A DNA stretch of 64,000 nt, from positions 1 to 64,000 of the forward strand of contig JAMFRO010000018.1 of the NCBI GenBank assembly GCA_026224825.1, written 5' to 3'. The stretch is from a bacterium (GTDB lineage Bacteria > Pseudomonadota > Alphaproteobacteria > Acetobacterales > Acetobacteraceae). Position numbers and translations under genes: made by a program. Of this stretch, positions 6,806 through 15,010 are shown piece by piece. Every line of letters begins with the position of its first letter. The first letter of the stretch is position 1. The notes below the pieces were generated by a model. It made no database searches and had not been told where the DNA came from. It saw only the letters and a list, made by a program, of their open reading frames with translations.

Positions 6806-8935
6806 TCAATGAATGGCATTACCCCCGACCGATTGCGCGGCTGCGGCACTGACCGGCAGTGCGGCTGTGGGATTGCCTGATTGGGCGGCGATTGTCTGCC
6901 GGGCGCCGGCGCGGATGTAGGAATAGAGCGCCGTCACCTGATCCTGCGAGAGAAAATCGAAGCGCGGCATTCCTGCCTGGATCAATATCCCGTCATGCAC
7001 CACCTTGTAGAACTCGTCCGGGTTGAGGGCGATGTAGGACTCGCGCAGGTCCGGTGCCGGTGCGCCGGAGGAGATCAGGTTCAAGCCGTGGCAGGCGCCG
7101 CACATGATGTAGAGGCCGCCGCCCAAAGCGACTTTCGCCGGGTCGGGCGTGAACTTAGGATCGTCCAGCGCATGAACCGCGAAGGTGCGGGGCGGCGTGG
7201 GCGGCGGGGGGGCTGTGCCACCGAGCGCATAGGCGAGCAGGTAGCGTGGCTGGCCCCATTTCCAGCCGACATTCATTTTCGCACCCCAGGCGGCGGTCTG
7301 GCCGCCATAGCCCACGAGCAAGGTGACATATTGCTTGGCCCCGGCGGTATAGCTCATCGGTGAGGCGATGACGCCGCCGCCGGCCCCCTGGCTCCAGAGT
7401 TTTGCGCCGGTCAGCGCGTCATAGGCGGCAAACTGCCCGTCCGCCGTGCCCTGGAAGACCACATTACCTGCGGTGGCCAGCGCGCCGCCGTTCCACAGCG
7501 CAGCATGCTGCACGCGCCATACGGGCTTCTGCTGCACCGGGTCCCAGGCGAGCAGCGAGCCCGTATCGTCATTTTCATCCTGTTTCACGCCCAGAATGCT
7601 GATGGGCCCGAGCTGGAACCCGCCCGCCTGCGGCTCGTTTTTGGTTATGCTGAGGCCGAGCTGCATGGTGGGGATATAGACCAGCCCGGTTCGCGGGCTG
7701 TAGGACATCGACTGCCAGCTATGCTCCCCCATCGAGGCCGGCCAGACCAGGCTTTTGCCGGTATTGCCGGATACATCGTAGCGGTCATGCGGTGTCTCGA
7801 TGGGAATGCCGGTTTTCATGTCGATGCCGGAAGCCCAGGTCACCTTGCCGAGTTTACCGGCTGAGATCAGTTTGCCGGTCTCGCGGTCGAGCACATAGAA
7901 GAAGCCGTCCTTCGGCGCCTGCATCAGCACTTTGCGCGGTTTGCCGTTGATTTTGAGGTCGGCCAGCGTGATCTGCTGGGTGCAGTCGTAATCCCATTCG
8001 TCACGCGGCACCACCTGATAGTGCCAGAGGTATTTGCCGGTATCGGCATCCAGCGCCACGATGGAGGCGGTGAAGAGATTTGTGCCCAGGCCGGGGCTGC
8101 GGACTGAGGGGTCGTACGGGCTGGCATTGGCCGTGCCGACATAGATGCGGTTGAGCTCGGCATCGTAGGTGATACTGTCCCACGGGCCGCCGCCGCCGCC
8201 GGTGGTTTTCCAGAAATCCGGGCTCCAGGTCTTCGCCGCCAGCTCCATGGCCGGGTCGCCGGCATTCTGGGCCGGCGAGGCCGGCACCACATAGAAGCGC
8301 CAGACCTGCTTGCCGGTGGCGGCGTCATAGGCGGTAACATAGCCGCGCTGGCCGAAATCCGCCCCGCCCTGGCCGATGATGACCTTGCCGGCAAACACGC
8401 GCGGCGCGCCGGTGACGGTCTGCCCGCTGGTCAGCGAAACTGTTTGCGCCGTCCACAGCGGTTTGCCGGTTTTGGCGTCGAGTGCGGTGAGCCGGCCGTC
8501 CAGAGCGGTTGCGAAAACCCGGCCGTCGGCATAGGCGACGCCGCGGTTGACGGCGAAATTATAGTGCATGGCGTTGGGGTTGGTTTTCCAGACCTGCGGG
8601 TCATAGGTCCATAAAATCTTGCCGCTGGCGCCGTCCACCGCATAGACCTTGGCTTCACTGCCGGTGAAATAGAGCACGCCATCCACCGCTACCGGGGTTG
8701 CTTCCAGGCTGACCTCGCCGGGCAAAGGGAGCGACCAGGCCAGGCCGAGTTTGCCCACGTTGTTTTTGGTGATCTGCTGTAGTTGGCTGTAAGCGGTCTC
8801 GTTGGAATCGCCATTATGGCCGGCCCAGTTGTTGCCGGAGCCCGCCGGGGGAGTGCCGGCATGGGCCGGTGCAGCGGCACAGGCAAGGGATAGAAGCAAC
8901 AAGCCGCGGGCGGTCATTTGCGTGCCGAATTTCAT
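6806..8935 (-). CDS. Quinohemoprotein (PQQ/heme c) alcohol dehydrogenase
   Basis: 709 residues; the start at 8935 (GAGGGA ribosome binding site) is used because it opens a signal peptide of ~26 residues. An eight-bladed PQQ propeller with repeated tryptophan-docking motifs (DAKTGKPLW, DAATGKQVWRF, DADTGKYLW) is followed by a Pro-rich linker and a cytochrome c domain (CGACH at 612-616, GMPRF as Met ligand candidate). It resembles soluble type II quinohemoprotein ADHs, which pass electrons from PQQ through heme to an external acceptor. The catalytic segment EWDYD gives Asp315 and an extra Asp317, the pattern of lanthanide-dependent enzymes. Two oddities: the usual adjacent Cys pair is replaced by Tyr125-Asn126, and the expected metal-binding Glu (GAE) is Asp193. 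Last gene of the pqq/TonB operon. Confidence 0.85.
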   Translation of the reverse strand: MKFGTQMTARGLLLLSLACAAAPAHAGTPPAGSGNNWAGHNGDSNETAYSQLQQITKNNVGKLGLAWSLPLPGEVSLEATPVAVDGVLYFTGSEAKVYAVDGASGKILWTYDPQVWKTNPNAMHYNFAVNRGVAYADGRVFATALDGRLTALDAKTGKPLWTAQTVSLTSGQTVTGAPRVFAGKVIIGQGGADFGQRGYVTAYDAATGKQVWRFYVVPASPAQNAGDPAMELAAKTWSPDFWKTTGGGGGPWDSITYDAELNRIYVGTANASPYDPSVRSPGLGTNLFTASIVALDADTGKYLWHYQVVPRDEWDYDCTQQITLADLKINGKPRKVLMQAPKDGFFYVLDRETGKLISAGKLGKVTWASGIDMKTGIPIETPHDRYDVSGNTGKSLVWPASMGEHSWQSMSYSPRTGLVYIPTMQLGLSITKNEPQAGGFQLGPISILGVKQDENDDTGSLLAWDPVQQKPVWRVQHAALWNGGALATAGNVVFQGTADGQFAAYDALTGAKLWSQGAGGGVIASPMSYTAGAKQYVTLLVGYGGQTAAWGAKMNVGWKWGQPRYLLAYALGGTAPPPPTPPRTFAVHALDDPKFTPDPAKVALGGGLYIMCGACHGLNLISSGAPAPDLRESYIALNPDEFYKVVHDGILIQAGMPRFDFLSQDQVTALYSYIRAGARQTIAAQSGNPTAALPVSAAAAQSVGGNAIH

Positions 8936-9063
8936 TCTTGGTCCCTCGTTTTTGGTCTTGGGCGTATTGATATGCAGTGTATCATTCACGCTTGCGCGCA
9001 ATTGGCAAGTCATATTCGGCGCATTGCATTTTGCGGCAATAAGCGGCGCTGCAAATCGCCCTG

Positions 9064-11424
9064 TCAGAATGTGTATTTAAGGCCGGTATAAATGCCGATC
9101 GGTGCGGCGAGGCTGTAGCTGCGTGGGTTGGTGTAATTGGGCGCCTGCGCGACATAGACACCACCATCGGTCCCCGTGGGTGAGAAGCCGCCGTAGTTAT
9201 AATATCTGGTATCGGTGAGGTTATCGATCTCGGCGAAGAATTGCAGGGCAGGTGTCACATGGTAGTTCGTCGTCAGGTTGAACACGGCATAGCCCGGTAG
9301 CGGCGGGGTTAGATTAGCCTCATCGCCAAAGAGGTAGGAGGAGGTTTGCGCTATGCCCGATAGGCTGATCGTCCAGCGTGGGGTGAGGTTGTAGGTGGCG
9401 CCGAATTTGATGATGTTCTGCGGGATACCAGGCAAATGGTCGCCCGGCACGACCGCGATATTGCCATTCGCATCAGCATCCGGATTGTTCGACTGCTCGG
9501 TGAAGCTGCTCTGGTATGTTGCCTCGACCAACGAATAATTCGCGTAGAAAACCCATTGCAACGTATCGATATGCAGCCCGGCATCCACACCTTCACGGCG
9601 GACATTGCCGATATTGCTGAAATAGCCTTCGCCCACCGGGTTGAAGGGTGATTGCAGGAATTCGATGTCGTTATTGGTGTTGGAGAGATAGGCATCGGCA
9701 TTATAGGAGATGATGCTGCCGGCGGGGCCGGCCGCCGTGCCACGCAAGCCGGCTTGCCACGTGCGGGTGACGATCTGTTTCAGGTCCGGATCGGCCGACA
9801 TGAAATTTGCCAGGCTGCAGCTATCTTCCGGGCTGGCGCAGGAGAGTTCGGCCGGCGTGGGGGCGGCATTCTCTTCGGAATATCCGCCATAGACCATGAA
9901 ATAGGGGGTTATGTCATAGGCAGCGCCGATGGCGGGGTTGAAATGCTGGTAATAATGCCGGCCGGTTAGCCCGCCGCCAGGCGCATTCGGGTCGGGCGGA
10001 TCCTGGTCGTGCAAGGCAATATTGGCGATGTTGAAACGCCCGCTGGCGGTGAGCGAGAGCTTGGGCGTGATGTTCAGCGTATCTGAGACATAGGCGCCGT
10101 AATAGGCATTGCGGATGACGACGCCGACCGGCACCGTTCCGGGCTCATCCAGAATATAGCCGGGCGAGGGAATGCCCGGCGGCGTCGTATAATCGCGCGC
10201 CAGGTCGATGCCCCCGACATAGCCGGAGGCATCGTAATTGGTGAAGCCACCGTCATAGCTCAGGCCGCCGATGAGATTGTTGGTGAGGCCGAAGAACGGG
10301 GTGGTGTTGGTGAGTTGAACGGAGCCGCCGTAGCCATTGGTGTTGGTGGTGTTGAGATTGAGCTGAGAATAGCTGAAATAGCCGAAGGCGTTGGCATTTG
10401 GCGCGAAGTTGGGGATGGACCCACCGCCGCGCGTGGTGCTGGGGTCGCCGGTGCCGCCTTCCTGACAGAGCTGTGTTGCGCCGGTGCCGCAGGGCAGGTC
10501 GTTGGGGCCGTTGCCGTTGATGAGATTTTCCCGCAGATAATCGTAATACAGCACGGCCTGCAGTGAGGTTTCGGGCGTTAGTTTGTCTTGAAAATCCGTG
10601 CTGAATTTGATGTATTTGTCGGTGATGCGATTGGGCCCGGTGAATTGCGATGCGGGGTTTGCCGCGAGCAACTCCACCGGCACCGTGCCCGGGCCGTTGA
10701 GGTTTGAATTGGCGAGGGTGAGGTTGAGATGCAGTTCGGCATCCGCGCCGCGCCAGCCGAGGTCGCCGTAAAAATTCTGGATGTTCGAGGATTGCTCGTC
10801 CCGCCAGCCGTTTTCATGCGTGGCGCCGAGATCGATATAGGCGGAAGTGTTACCCGCCTGCTTGCCGTATTCGAGATTACCTTGAACATTGCTGAATGAT
10901 CCGCCGGACAGCGTGGCCTGGCCGCCCGGATTATTGAACCCGTTCTTCATCTGCACGTTGATGGCGCCGCCGAGTGCGTTCAGGCCGAAGACGGGATTAC
11001 CGTCCTCGATGCTGAGCTGGTCGATGGCCTCGTCCGGCAGCAGGCTCCAGATGGCGAGGTCACCGAAAGGCGTGTTGAACCTGGCGCCGCCGACATAGAC
11101 GGCAAGGCCCGCGGGCGTGCCCTGGATCGGCGAGATTTCGAAGCCGTGGTAGAGGATGGTTGGTTGATATGGATTGGCCTGGCTGTTGACGATATTGACG
11201 CCGTAGGCGCGCTGGCTCAGCGCTTGTACGGCATTGGCGGCACCCGCCTGGCTGATGTCCTGACTGGTGATGATTTGCACCGGGTGCGGGAATTTCCGGC
11301 GGTCCAGCGTGGTGTGCGAAAGTGCTGTGACGACGATGACATCGGATGGAATTTGTGCCGCCGCTGGCAATGGCATGAGGACGGCTAAGGCTGCACCGGC
11401 AAGAGCGAGTTTACGAGTGAGCAT
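9064..11424 (-). CDS. TonB-dependent outer-membrane receptor
   Basis: 786 residues with a signal peptide (MLTRKLALAGAALAVLMPLPAAAQ), a TonB-box-like DVIVVTA right after it, a plug domain (FPHPVQIITSQDISQAGAANAVQALSQ) and a 22-strand barrel ending in aromatic KYTF, the usual BamA signal. It starts 14 bases inside the end of pqqE, so it is translationally coupled to PQQ synthesis, and the alcohol dehydrogenase follows 128 bp downstream. TonB receptors import metal chelates or scarce nutrients with proton-motive energy. In this operon the likely cargo is PQQ itself, a metal complex needed by the dehydrogenase (possibly a lanthanide chelate), or an alcohol substrate. This is inference from context. 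Confidence 0.85.
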   Translation of the reverse strand: MLTRKLALAGAALAVLMPLPAAAQIPSDVIVVTALSHTTLDRRKFPHPVQIITSQDISQAGAANAVQALSQRAYGVNIVNSQANPYQPTILYHGFEISPIQGTPAGLAVYVGGARFNTPFGDLAIWSLLPDEAIDQLSIEDGNPVFGLNALGGAINVQMKNGFNNPGGQATLSGGSFSNVQGNLEYGKQAGNTSAYIDLGATHENGWRDEQSSNIQNFYGDLGWRGADAELHLNLTLANSNLNGPGTVPVELLAANPASQFTGPNRITDKYIKFSTDFQDKLTPETSLQAVLYYDYLRENLINGNGPNDLPCGTGATQLCQEGGTGDPSTTRGGGSIPNFAPNANAFGYFSYSQLNLNTTNTNGYGGSVQLTNTTPFFGLTNNLIGGLSYDGGFTNYDASGYVGGIDLARDYTTPPGIPSPGYILDEPGTVPVGVVIRNAYYGAYVSDTLNITPKLSLTASGRFNIANIALHDQDPPDPNAPGGGLTGRHYYQHFNPAIGAAYDITPYFMVYGGYSEENAAPTPAELSCASPEDSCSLANFMSADPDLKQIVTRTWQAGLRGTAAGPAGSIISYNADAYLSNTNNDIEFLQSPFNPVGEGYFSNIGNVRREGVDAGLHIDTLQWVFYANYSLVEATYQSSFTEQSNNPDADANGNIAVVPGDHLPGIPQNIIKFGATYNLTPRWTISLSGIAQTSSYLFGDEANLTPPLPGYAVFNLTTNYHVTPALQFFAEIDNLTDTRYYNYGGFSPTGTDGGVYVAQAPNYTNPRSYSLAAPIGIYTGLKYTF

Positions 11425-12499
11425 AGCGGCGGTAGTGGAAACTGGTTATACCGGAACCGGCCTCGTCTGCCGCGATATGCTGCAGATTTTCATGGTCAGG
11501 CGCGCGGTGGCAGGCGGGATCTGTTGCCCGCGCATCGCCGGATAAAGCAAGCGCCTGGCAGCGGCAGCCGCCGAAATCGAGTTCCTTGAAAGCACAGGAG
11601 GCGCAAGGCTCACGCATCCAGCCTGTGCCGCGAAAGGCGGTAAAGGCCGGGCCGGTTTCCCATATCTCACGCAAGGGATGCGCGCCGGCGTGCTGGAATG
11701 CCAGATGGGGGATCGTTTCGGCTGCATGGCAAGGCAGCACGCGGCCGTCCGGTGCCACGATGAGAAGTTTCTGGCCCCAGCCGCCCATACAGATTTTTGG
11801 CGTATCGGCGTAATAATCAGGGATGACATAGTCGATGGCCATGCTGCCGCGCCGTTTTTCGCGCTGCTCAGCCACCACCGCATCGGCCTGGCGCAGCGCC
11901 TCGCGCGTTGGCATCAAAGCGGCGCGGTTGCGCAAGGCCCAGCCATGATATTGTACATGCGCGATTTCCAACCGGTCGGCCCCCAGCGATGCGGCAAGCT
12001 CGATCATTTCGGGCAATTCGTGCAAATTCTGCCGGTGCACCACGGCATTGATGGTCAGTGACATCCCCAGCGCCGGCACGAGCCGTGCGATCGCCAGCTT
12101 CTTCTCATGGCCATTGCGATAATTGCCGATGCGGTCAGCGCTTTCCGCATTCGCCCCCTGAATGCTGATCTGCACATGGGCGAGGCCGGCGCGTGCCAGT
12201 TCGCCCAGTTTCGCCTCATCCAGCAGCACGGCGGAGGTGATGAGGTTGGTGTAGATGCCAAGTGCGGTGGCATGGGCGATCAACGCCGGTAGATCGCGCC
12301 GCGCGGTTGGCTCGCCGCCCGAGAAATGGATTTGTAAGACCCCGAGCTGCGCCGCCTCGGTGATCAGTGCCGCCCAAAAATCCGTGGGTTTTTCGTCCGC
12401 CGCCTTCAGCAGGTCGAGCGGATTCGAGCAATACGGGCATTGCAGCGGGCAGCGATGGGTCAGCTCCGCGATCATCGCGAGGGGAGGGGGCAGAGTCAC
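11411..12499 (-). CDS. pqqE: PqqA peptide cyclase (radical SAM)
   Basis: 362 residues. The radical SAM cluster motif CxxxCxxC is Cys17, Cys21, Cys24 (CPLQCPYC), followed by HFSGGEPTARRDLP. The C-terminal SPASM-type cysteines appear in KICMGGWGQ, LPCHAAE, REPCASCAFKELDFGGCRCQA. PqqE joins the Glu and Tyr side chains of PqqA bound to PqqD, the first step of PQQ synthesis. Start ATG at 12499 overlaps the pqqD stop, and the 3' end overlaps the TonB receptor gene by 14 bases. Length matches the family (~360-390). Confidence 0.96.
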   Translation of the reverse strand: MTLPPPLAMIAELTHRCPLQCPYCSNPLDLLKAADEKPTDFWAALITEAAQLGVLQIHFSGGEPTARRDLPALIAHATALGIYTNLITSAVLLDEAKLGELARAGLAHVQISIQGANAESADRIGNYRNGHEKKLAIARLVPALGMSLTINAVVHRQNLHELPEMIELAASLGADRLEIAHVQYHGWALRNRAALMPTREALRQADAVVAEQREKRRGSMAIDYVIPDYYADTPKICMGGWGQKLLIVAPDGRVLPCHAAETIPHLAFQHAGAHPLREIWETGPAFTAFRGTGWMREPCASCAFKELDFGGCRCQALALSGDARATDPACHRAPDHENLQHIAADEAGSGITSFHYRRYAHS

Positions 12500-12777
12500 A
12501 CCGTCACCAGCCCCTTATCGGATAATTCCTGCACAAAACTGGTAACATCCGCTTCAACCTGCGCCGGATCTTCCGCATAACGCTCAGCCAAAGCCAGGGA
12601 AATCGCGGCAATGGAGCGTTCTCCATCACATAATTCAATAATGGAATTGCCGATGTCATCCAGCAGGATCACCCGTTCGGGGCAGAGCAGTACGTTTTGT
12701 TCCCGTGTTGCATCGTAATGGCGCCTTATGCCACGGCGCAGTGCCGGTATGGTTTGCGCGGAAATGGCGCCGTTCAT
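12496..12777 (-). CDS. pqqD: PQQ biosynthesis peptide chaperone PqqD
   Basis: 93 residues. Typical PqqD features: LRRGIRRHYDATREQNVLLCPERVILLDDIGNSIIELCDG, followed by a helical half with SIAAISLALAERYAE. PqqD is the RiPP recognition element that binds the PqqA leader and delivers it to PqqE. The start at 12777 overlaps the last base of the pqqC stop, and its own stop overlaps the pqqE start, so the genes are translationally coupled. Confidence 0.95.
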   Translation of the reverse strand: MNGAISAQTIPALRRGIRRHYDATREQNVLLCPERVILLDDIGNSIIELCDGERSIAAISLALAERYAEDPAQVEADVTSFVQELSDKGLVTV

Positions 12778-13526
12778 CAGTTTGCGGGCTGCGCATGAAT
12801 GCTGGCGAGGAACGCGCCATGTGGAATATGGCCGGGTGCGACATAGGCGCTATATAACGCATCAAGCTGCGCCCACAGAACATCGCATTTAAAGCGCAAA
12901 GCTGCGAGCACGTCCTGCTGTGCTTCGGCGGTGCGGGCATGCTCTTTCACATAGGCCAAAGCGTAATCCGCGTCTTTCGGTGCCTGATGCAGGCGGTTGT
13001 TGAAATAGCTCAGCGTATCGGGCGAGACAAAATCATAATGCGCCAGCATGCCGGCAACACGCGTGGCGATGATGTTTGGCGAAAACAACTCGGTCAGTGA
13101 CGACGCCACAGCTTCAAGCAGGCTGCGGTCCCGCACGAAATGCACATAGGCATCCACGGCAAAGCGCGTGGCGGGGAGAACGCCGGCTGAGGATTGCACG
13201 TATTCCGGGTCGAGCCCGATGCCGGCGGCAAGGCGCAGCCAGCGGGCAATGCCGCCTTCGTCGGTGTCGTCCCCGTCGTGGTCGACCAGGCGCTGGCGCC
13301 AGATACAGCGTGACGCCGCATCCGGCAGGCGGGCGATGATGTTTGCATCCTTATGCGGGATACGGCTCTGGTAGTAATAGCGGTTGAGCGCCCAGGCCTG
13401 CACCTGCATCTGCGACAAGCCGCCGGAATGTAGCAATTGATGGAATGGGTGTAGATGATGGTAATGCCGTGCGCCTGTTTCACGCAGCGCGGCTTCGAGT
13501 TGGGCGGCAGTTAAGAGGCCCGTCAT
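12777..13526 (-). CDS. pqqC: Pyrroloquinoline-quinone synthase PqqC
   Basis: 249 residues, the usual PqqC length, in the TenA/heme-oxygenase-like all-helical fold. Recognised family segments include RYYYQSRIPHKDANIIARLPD, QRLVDHDGDDTDEGGIARWLRLA and SLTELFSPNIIATRV. PqqC performs the final cofactor-free ring closure and eight-electron oxidation that gives PQQ. The start at 13526 overlaps the end of pqqB by four bases (ATGA). Cytoplasmic. Confidence 0.96.
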   Translation of the reverse strand: MTGLLTAAQLEAALRETGARHYHHLHPFHQLLHSGGLSQMQVQAWALNRYYYQSRIPHKDANIIARLPDAASRCIWRQRLVDHDGDDTDEGGIARWLRLAAGIGLDPEYVQSSAGVLPATRFAVDAYVHFVRDRSLLEAVASSLTELFSPNIIATRVAGMLAHYDFVSPDTLSYFNNRLHQAPKDADYALAYVKEHARTAEAQQDVLAALRFKCDVLWAQLDALYSAYVAPGHIPHGAFLASIHAQPAN

Positions 13527-14452
13527 AAATGGAACTCCATTCCATCATGGGTGATGCCCCATCCCGCGCTCTGGACGGCGGCGGCCTGGGGTGAGTCCGC
13601 GCAAAGGATCGGGTTGGTGTTGTTGATGTGGATGAAGAGTTTTTTCCCTACCGAAATACCGGCAAGTGCAGCCATACTGCCATCCGCGCCTGAAATGCTC
13701 ATATGCCCCATCCGCTTGCCGGTTTTGCGGCCCGTGCCGGCCCGGATCATCTCGTCATCATCCCATAGCGTACCATCGAAGAACAGCAGGTCGGCACCCT
13801 CGATATGGTGGAGAAGGTCGGTGGTGACAGCGGCGCAGCCGGGAATATAGACGATGCGCTTATTATGCGGACCGCGGATGGAGAGGCCGATGACGGCCTT
13901 CCCGGAAGAGAGCTGCCGTATGTCGTCCGATGTCTCTTGGTACAATGGGATTTTGCCGGCAACGGGGAAAGCCTGCACGGAGAGGCCGAGCGCCTCACCC
14001 TGGACATCCAAAAGTTCGACCTCCGGCCCTGCCGGCAACGGCAATCGTTTCACGAGGTCGCGGTTCAACACCTGGAAAATCTGGTTGCCCTCGATCACGT
14101 CGCGGACGAAATCATCGGCATAGATCGCCAGCGGTTGTGACTCGCGCAGCGAGAGGAGGCCGGCTATGCAATCCACATCGCCGCTCGAGATAACGATCGC
14201 GCTTAGCGGAGAATGGCGGATGGAGCCCTCGTTGGACGGATGCAGCATTGCATGCACACGCAATTGATATGGCAGATCTGGACTGGCGTTTAATAACACC
14301 CATTTTCTGCCATCGGCACTGACGGCGATGGAAGCCTGCGTGCGGGGACGAACGGCGTCTTCATTCTGGCGGGCGCGGCGGCATCCCTGGCAGTTGCAAT
14401 TCCATTGCGGAAAACCACCCCCAGCAGCAGCACCCAGTACGATGACCCGCAT
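13523..14452 (-). CDS. pqqB: PQQ biosynthesis protein PqqB
   Basis: 309 residues with metallo-beta-lactamase-like architecture. N-terminal MRVIVLGAAAGGGFPQWNCNC and GCRRARQ are characteristic of PqqB, with HSPLSAIVISSGDVDCIAGLL where classical members have HxHxDH, and IHINNTNPI near the C terminus. PqqB has been assigned a hydroxylase role on the Glu-Tyr intermediate before PqqC acts. It begins 33 bases after pqqA and overlaps pqqC. Confidence 0.95.
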   Translation of the reverse strand: MRVIVLGAAAGGGFPQWNCNCQGCRRARQNEDAVRPRTQASIAVSADGRKWVLLNASPDLPYQLRVHAMLHPSNEGSIRHSPLSAIVISSGDVDCIAGLLSLRESQPLAIYADDFVRDVIEGNQIFQVLNRDLVKRLPLPAGPEVELLDVQGEALGLSVQAFPVAGKIPLYQETSDDIRQLSSGKAVIGLSIRGPHNKRIVYIPGCAAVTTDLLHHIEGADLLFFDGTLWDDDEMIRAGTGRKTGKRMGHMSISGADGSMAALAGISVGKKLFIHINNTNPILCADSPQAAAVQSAGWGITHDGMEFHL

Positions 14453-14485
14453 TGTGATGACGCAGCCAGCCAGGCGCGGGCAGGC

Positions 14486-14563
14486 TTATTTTCTGCTTGC
14501 CGAGACGTAGCTGTTAATTTCAGCACCAATGCAGATTTCGATAAGTTTCGGTTTATGCCACAT
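14486..14563 (-). CDS. pqqA: PQQ precursor peptide PqqA
   Basis: A 25-residue ORF, too short for routine ORF calling. Read on the minus strand it starts MWHKPKLIEICIG and contains AEINSY, the E-x3-Y pair (Glu16, Tyr20) whose side chains become the PQQ skeleton, then a short basic tail ending RK. Length, the MW.KP start and the position 33 bases before pqqB match PqqA. A GGAGAGG ribosome binding site lies just upstream (14568-14574). This is the first gene of the pqqABCDE-TonB receptor-dehydrogenase operon. The high copy number of PqqA normally needed would require strong translation or processing of the 5' transcript. Confidence 0.95.
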   Translation of the reverse strand: MWHKPKLIEICIGAEINSYVSASRK

Positions 14564-14619
14564 GCTACCCTCTCCGGGGTTAAATTCAGCGATAAAGGCC
14601 CTCCGCCGTTGGGAGGCAG

Positions 14620-14890
14620 TGTATGGTGGGGGATATCAGTCAGGCTGTCAATTGAACGGGGGGCGTTGTCTCGCCGCGGCCGTCACTGCGCAGGATCATG
14701 GGCTTTCCGTGGTTGTGCTCGAGCGCTCCAGTGAAGTCGGCGGGGTTACCGCCTATTCGATGGGGAGGTGTGGATTCCGGGGGATCATCTCGCCAGCGTG
14801 TTGAAGATCGCGGATTCCCCGGACAGTGGCTTTCGCGACGTGCACGCGCTGTCGATGGGATATGGCGACGCGCGGGCGCGTTGCGCTCAA
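14620..14890 (+). pseudogene. Remnant of FAD-binding dehydrogenase (KSTD/fumarate-reductase type)
   Basis: One frame (about 14660-14760) reads GGRCLAAAVTAQDHG and LSVVVLERSSEVGGVTAYSMG, matching the N-terminal FAD-binding helix and second strand (VVLERSxxVGGVTAYS) of FAD-binding dehydrogenases. At about 14761 the frame shifts, and the next frame continues the same family: GEVWIPGDHLASVLKIADS then GFRDVHALSMGYGDARA. Homology is lost by about 14890, far short of the usual ~550 residues, and the Gly-rich start is degraded. The fragment lies between pqqA and the CoA-transferase gene. This is a truncated, frameshifted relic, perhaps of an enzyme once part of the adjacent catabolic cluster. Confidence 0.75.
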
Positions 14891-14984
14891 GTATAAAGTT
14901 TGAAAGGGGGCGGCTCTGCCGGGTTGCGCTGCCGCGCCTGGTGCCAAATGGCTGAGGCGCGATGGTTCGCCGCGCTTGAAATAA

Positions 14985-14994
14985 AATGCATTAT
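14985..14994. promoter_or_regulatory. Candidate GntR operator upstream of first CoA-transferase
   Basis: The 10-mer AATGCATTAT lies 17 bases upstream of the start at 15011, just after a TTGAAA at 14976. The same 10-mer recurs inside a perfect 12-bp palindrome at 16990-17001, before the MaoC gene. The GntR/FCD regulator gene lies between the two sites, which suggests it represses both promoters. Confidence 0.45.
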
Positions 14995-15010
14995 ATGTAA
15001 AAGCGGGAAT

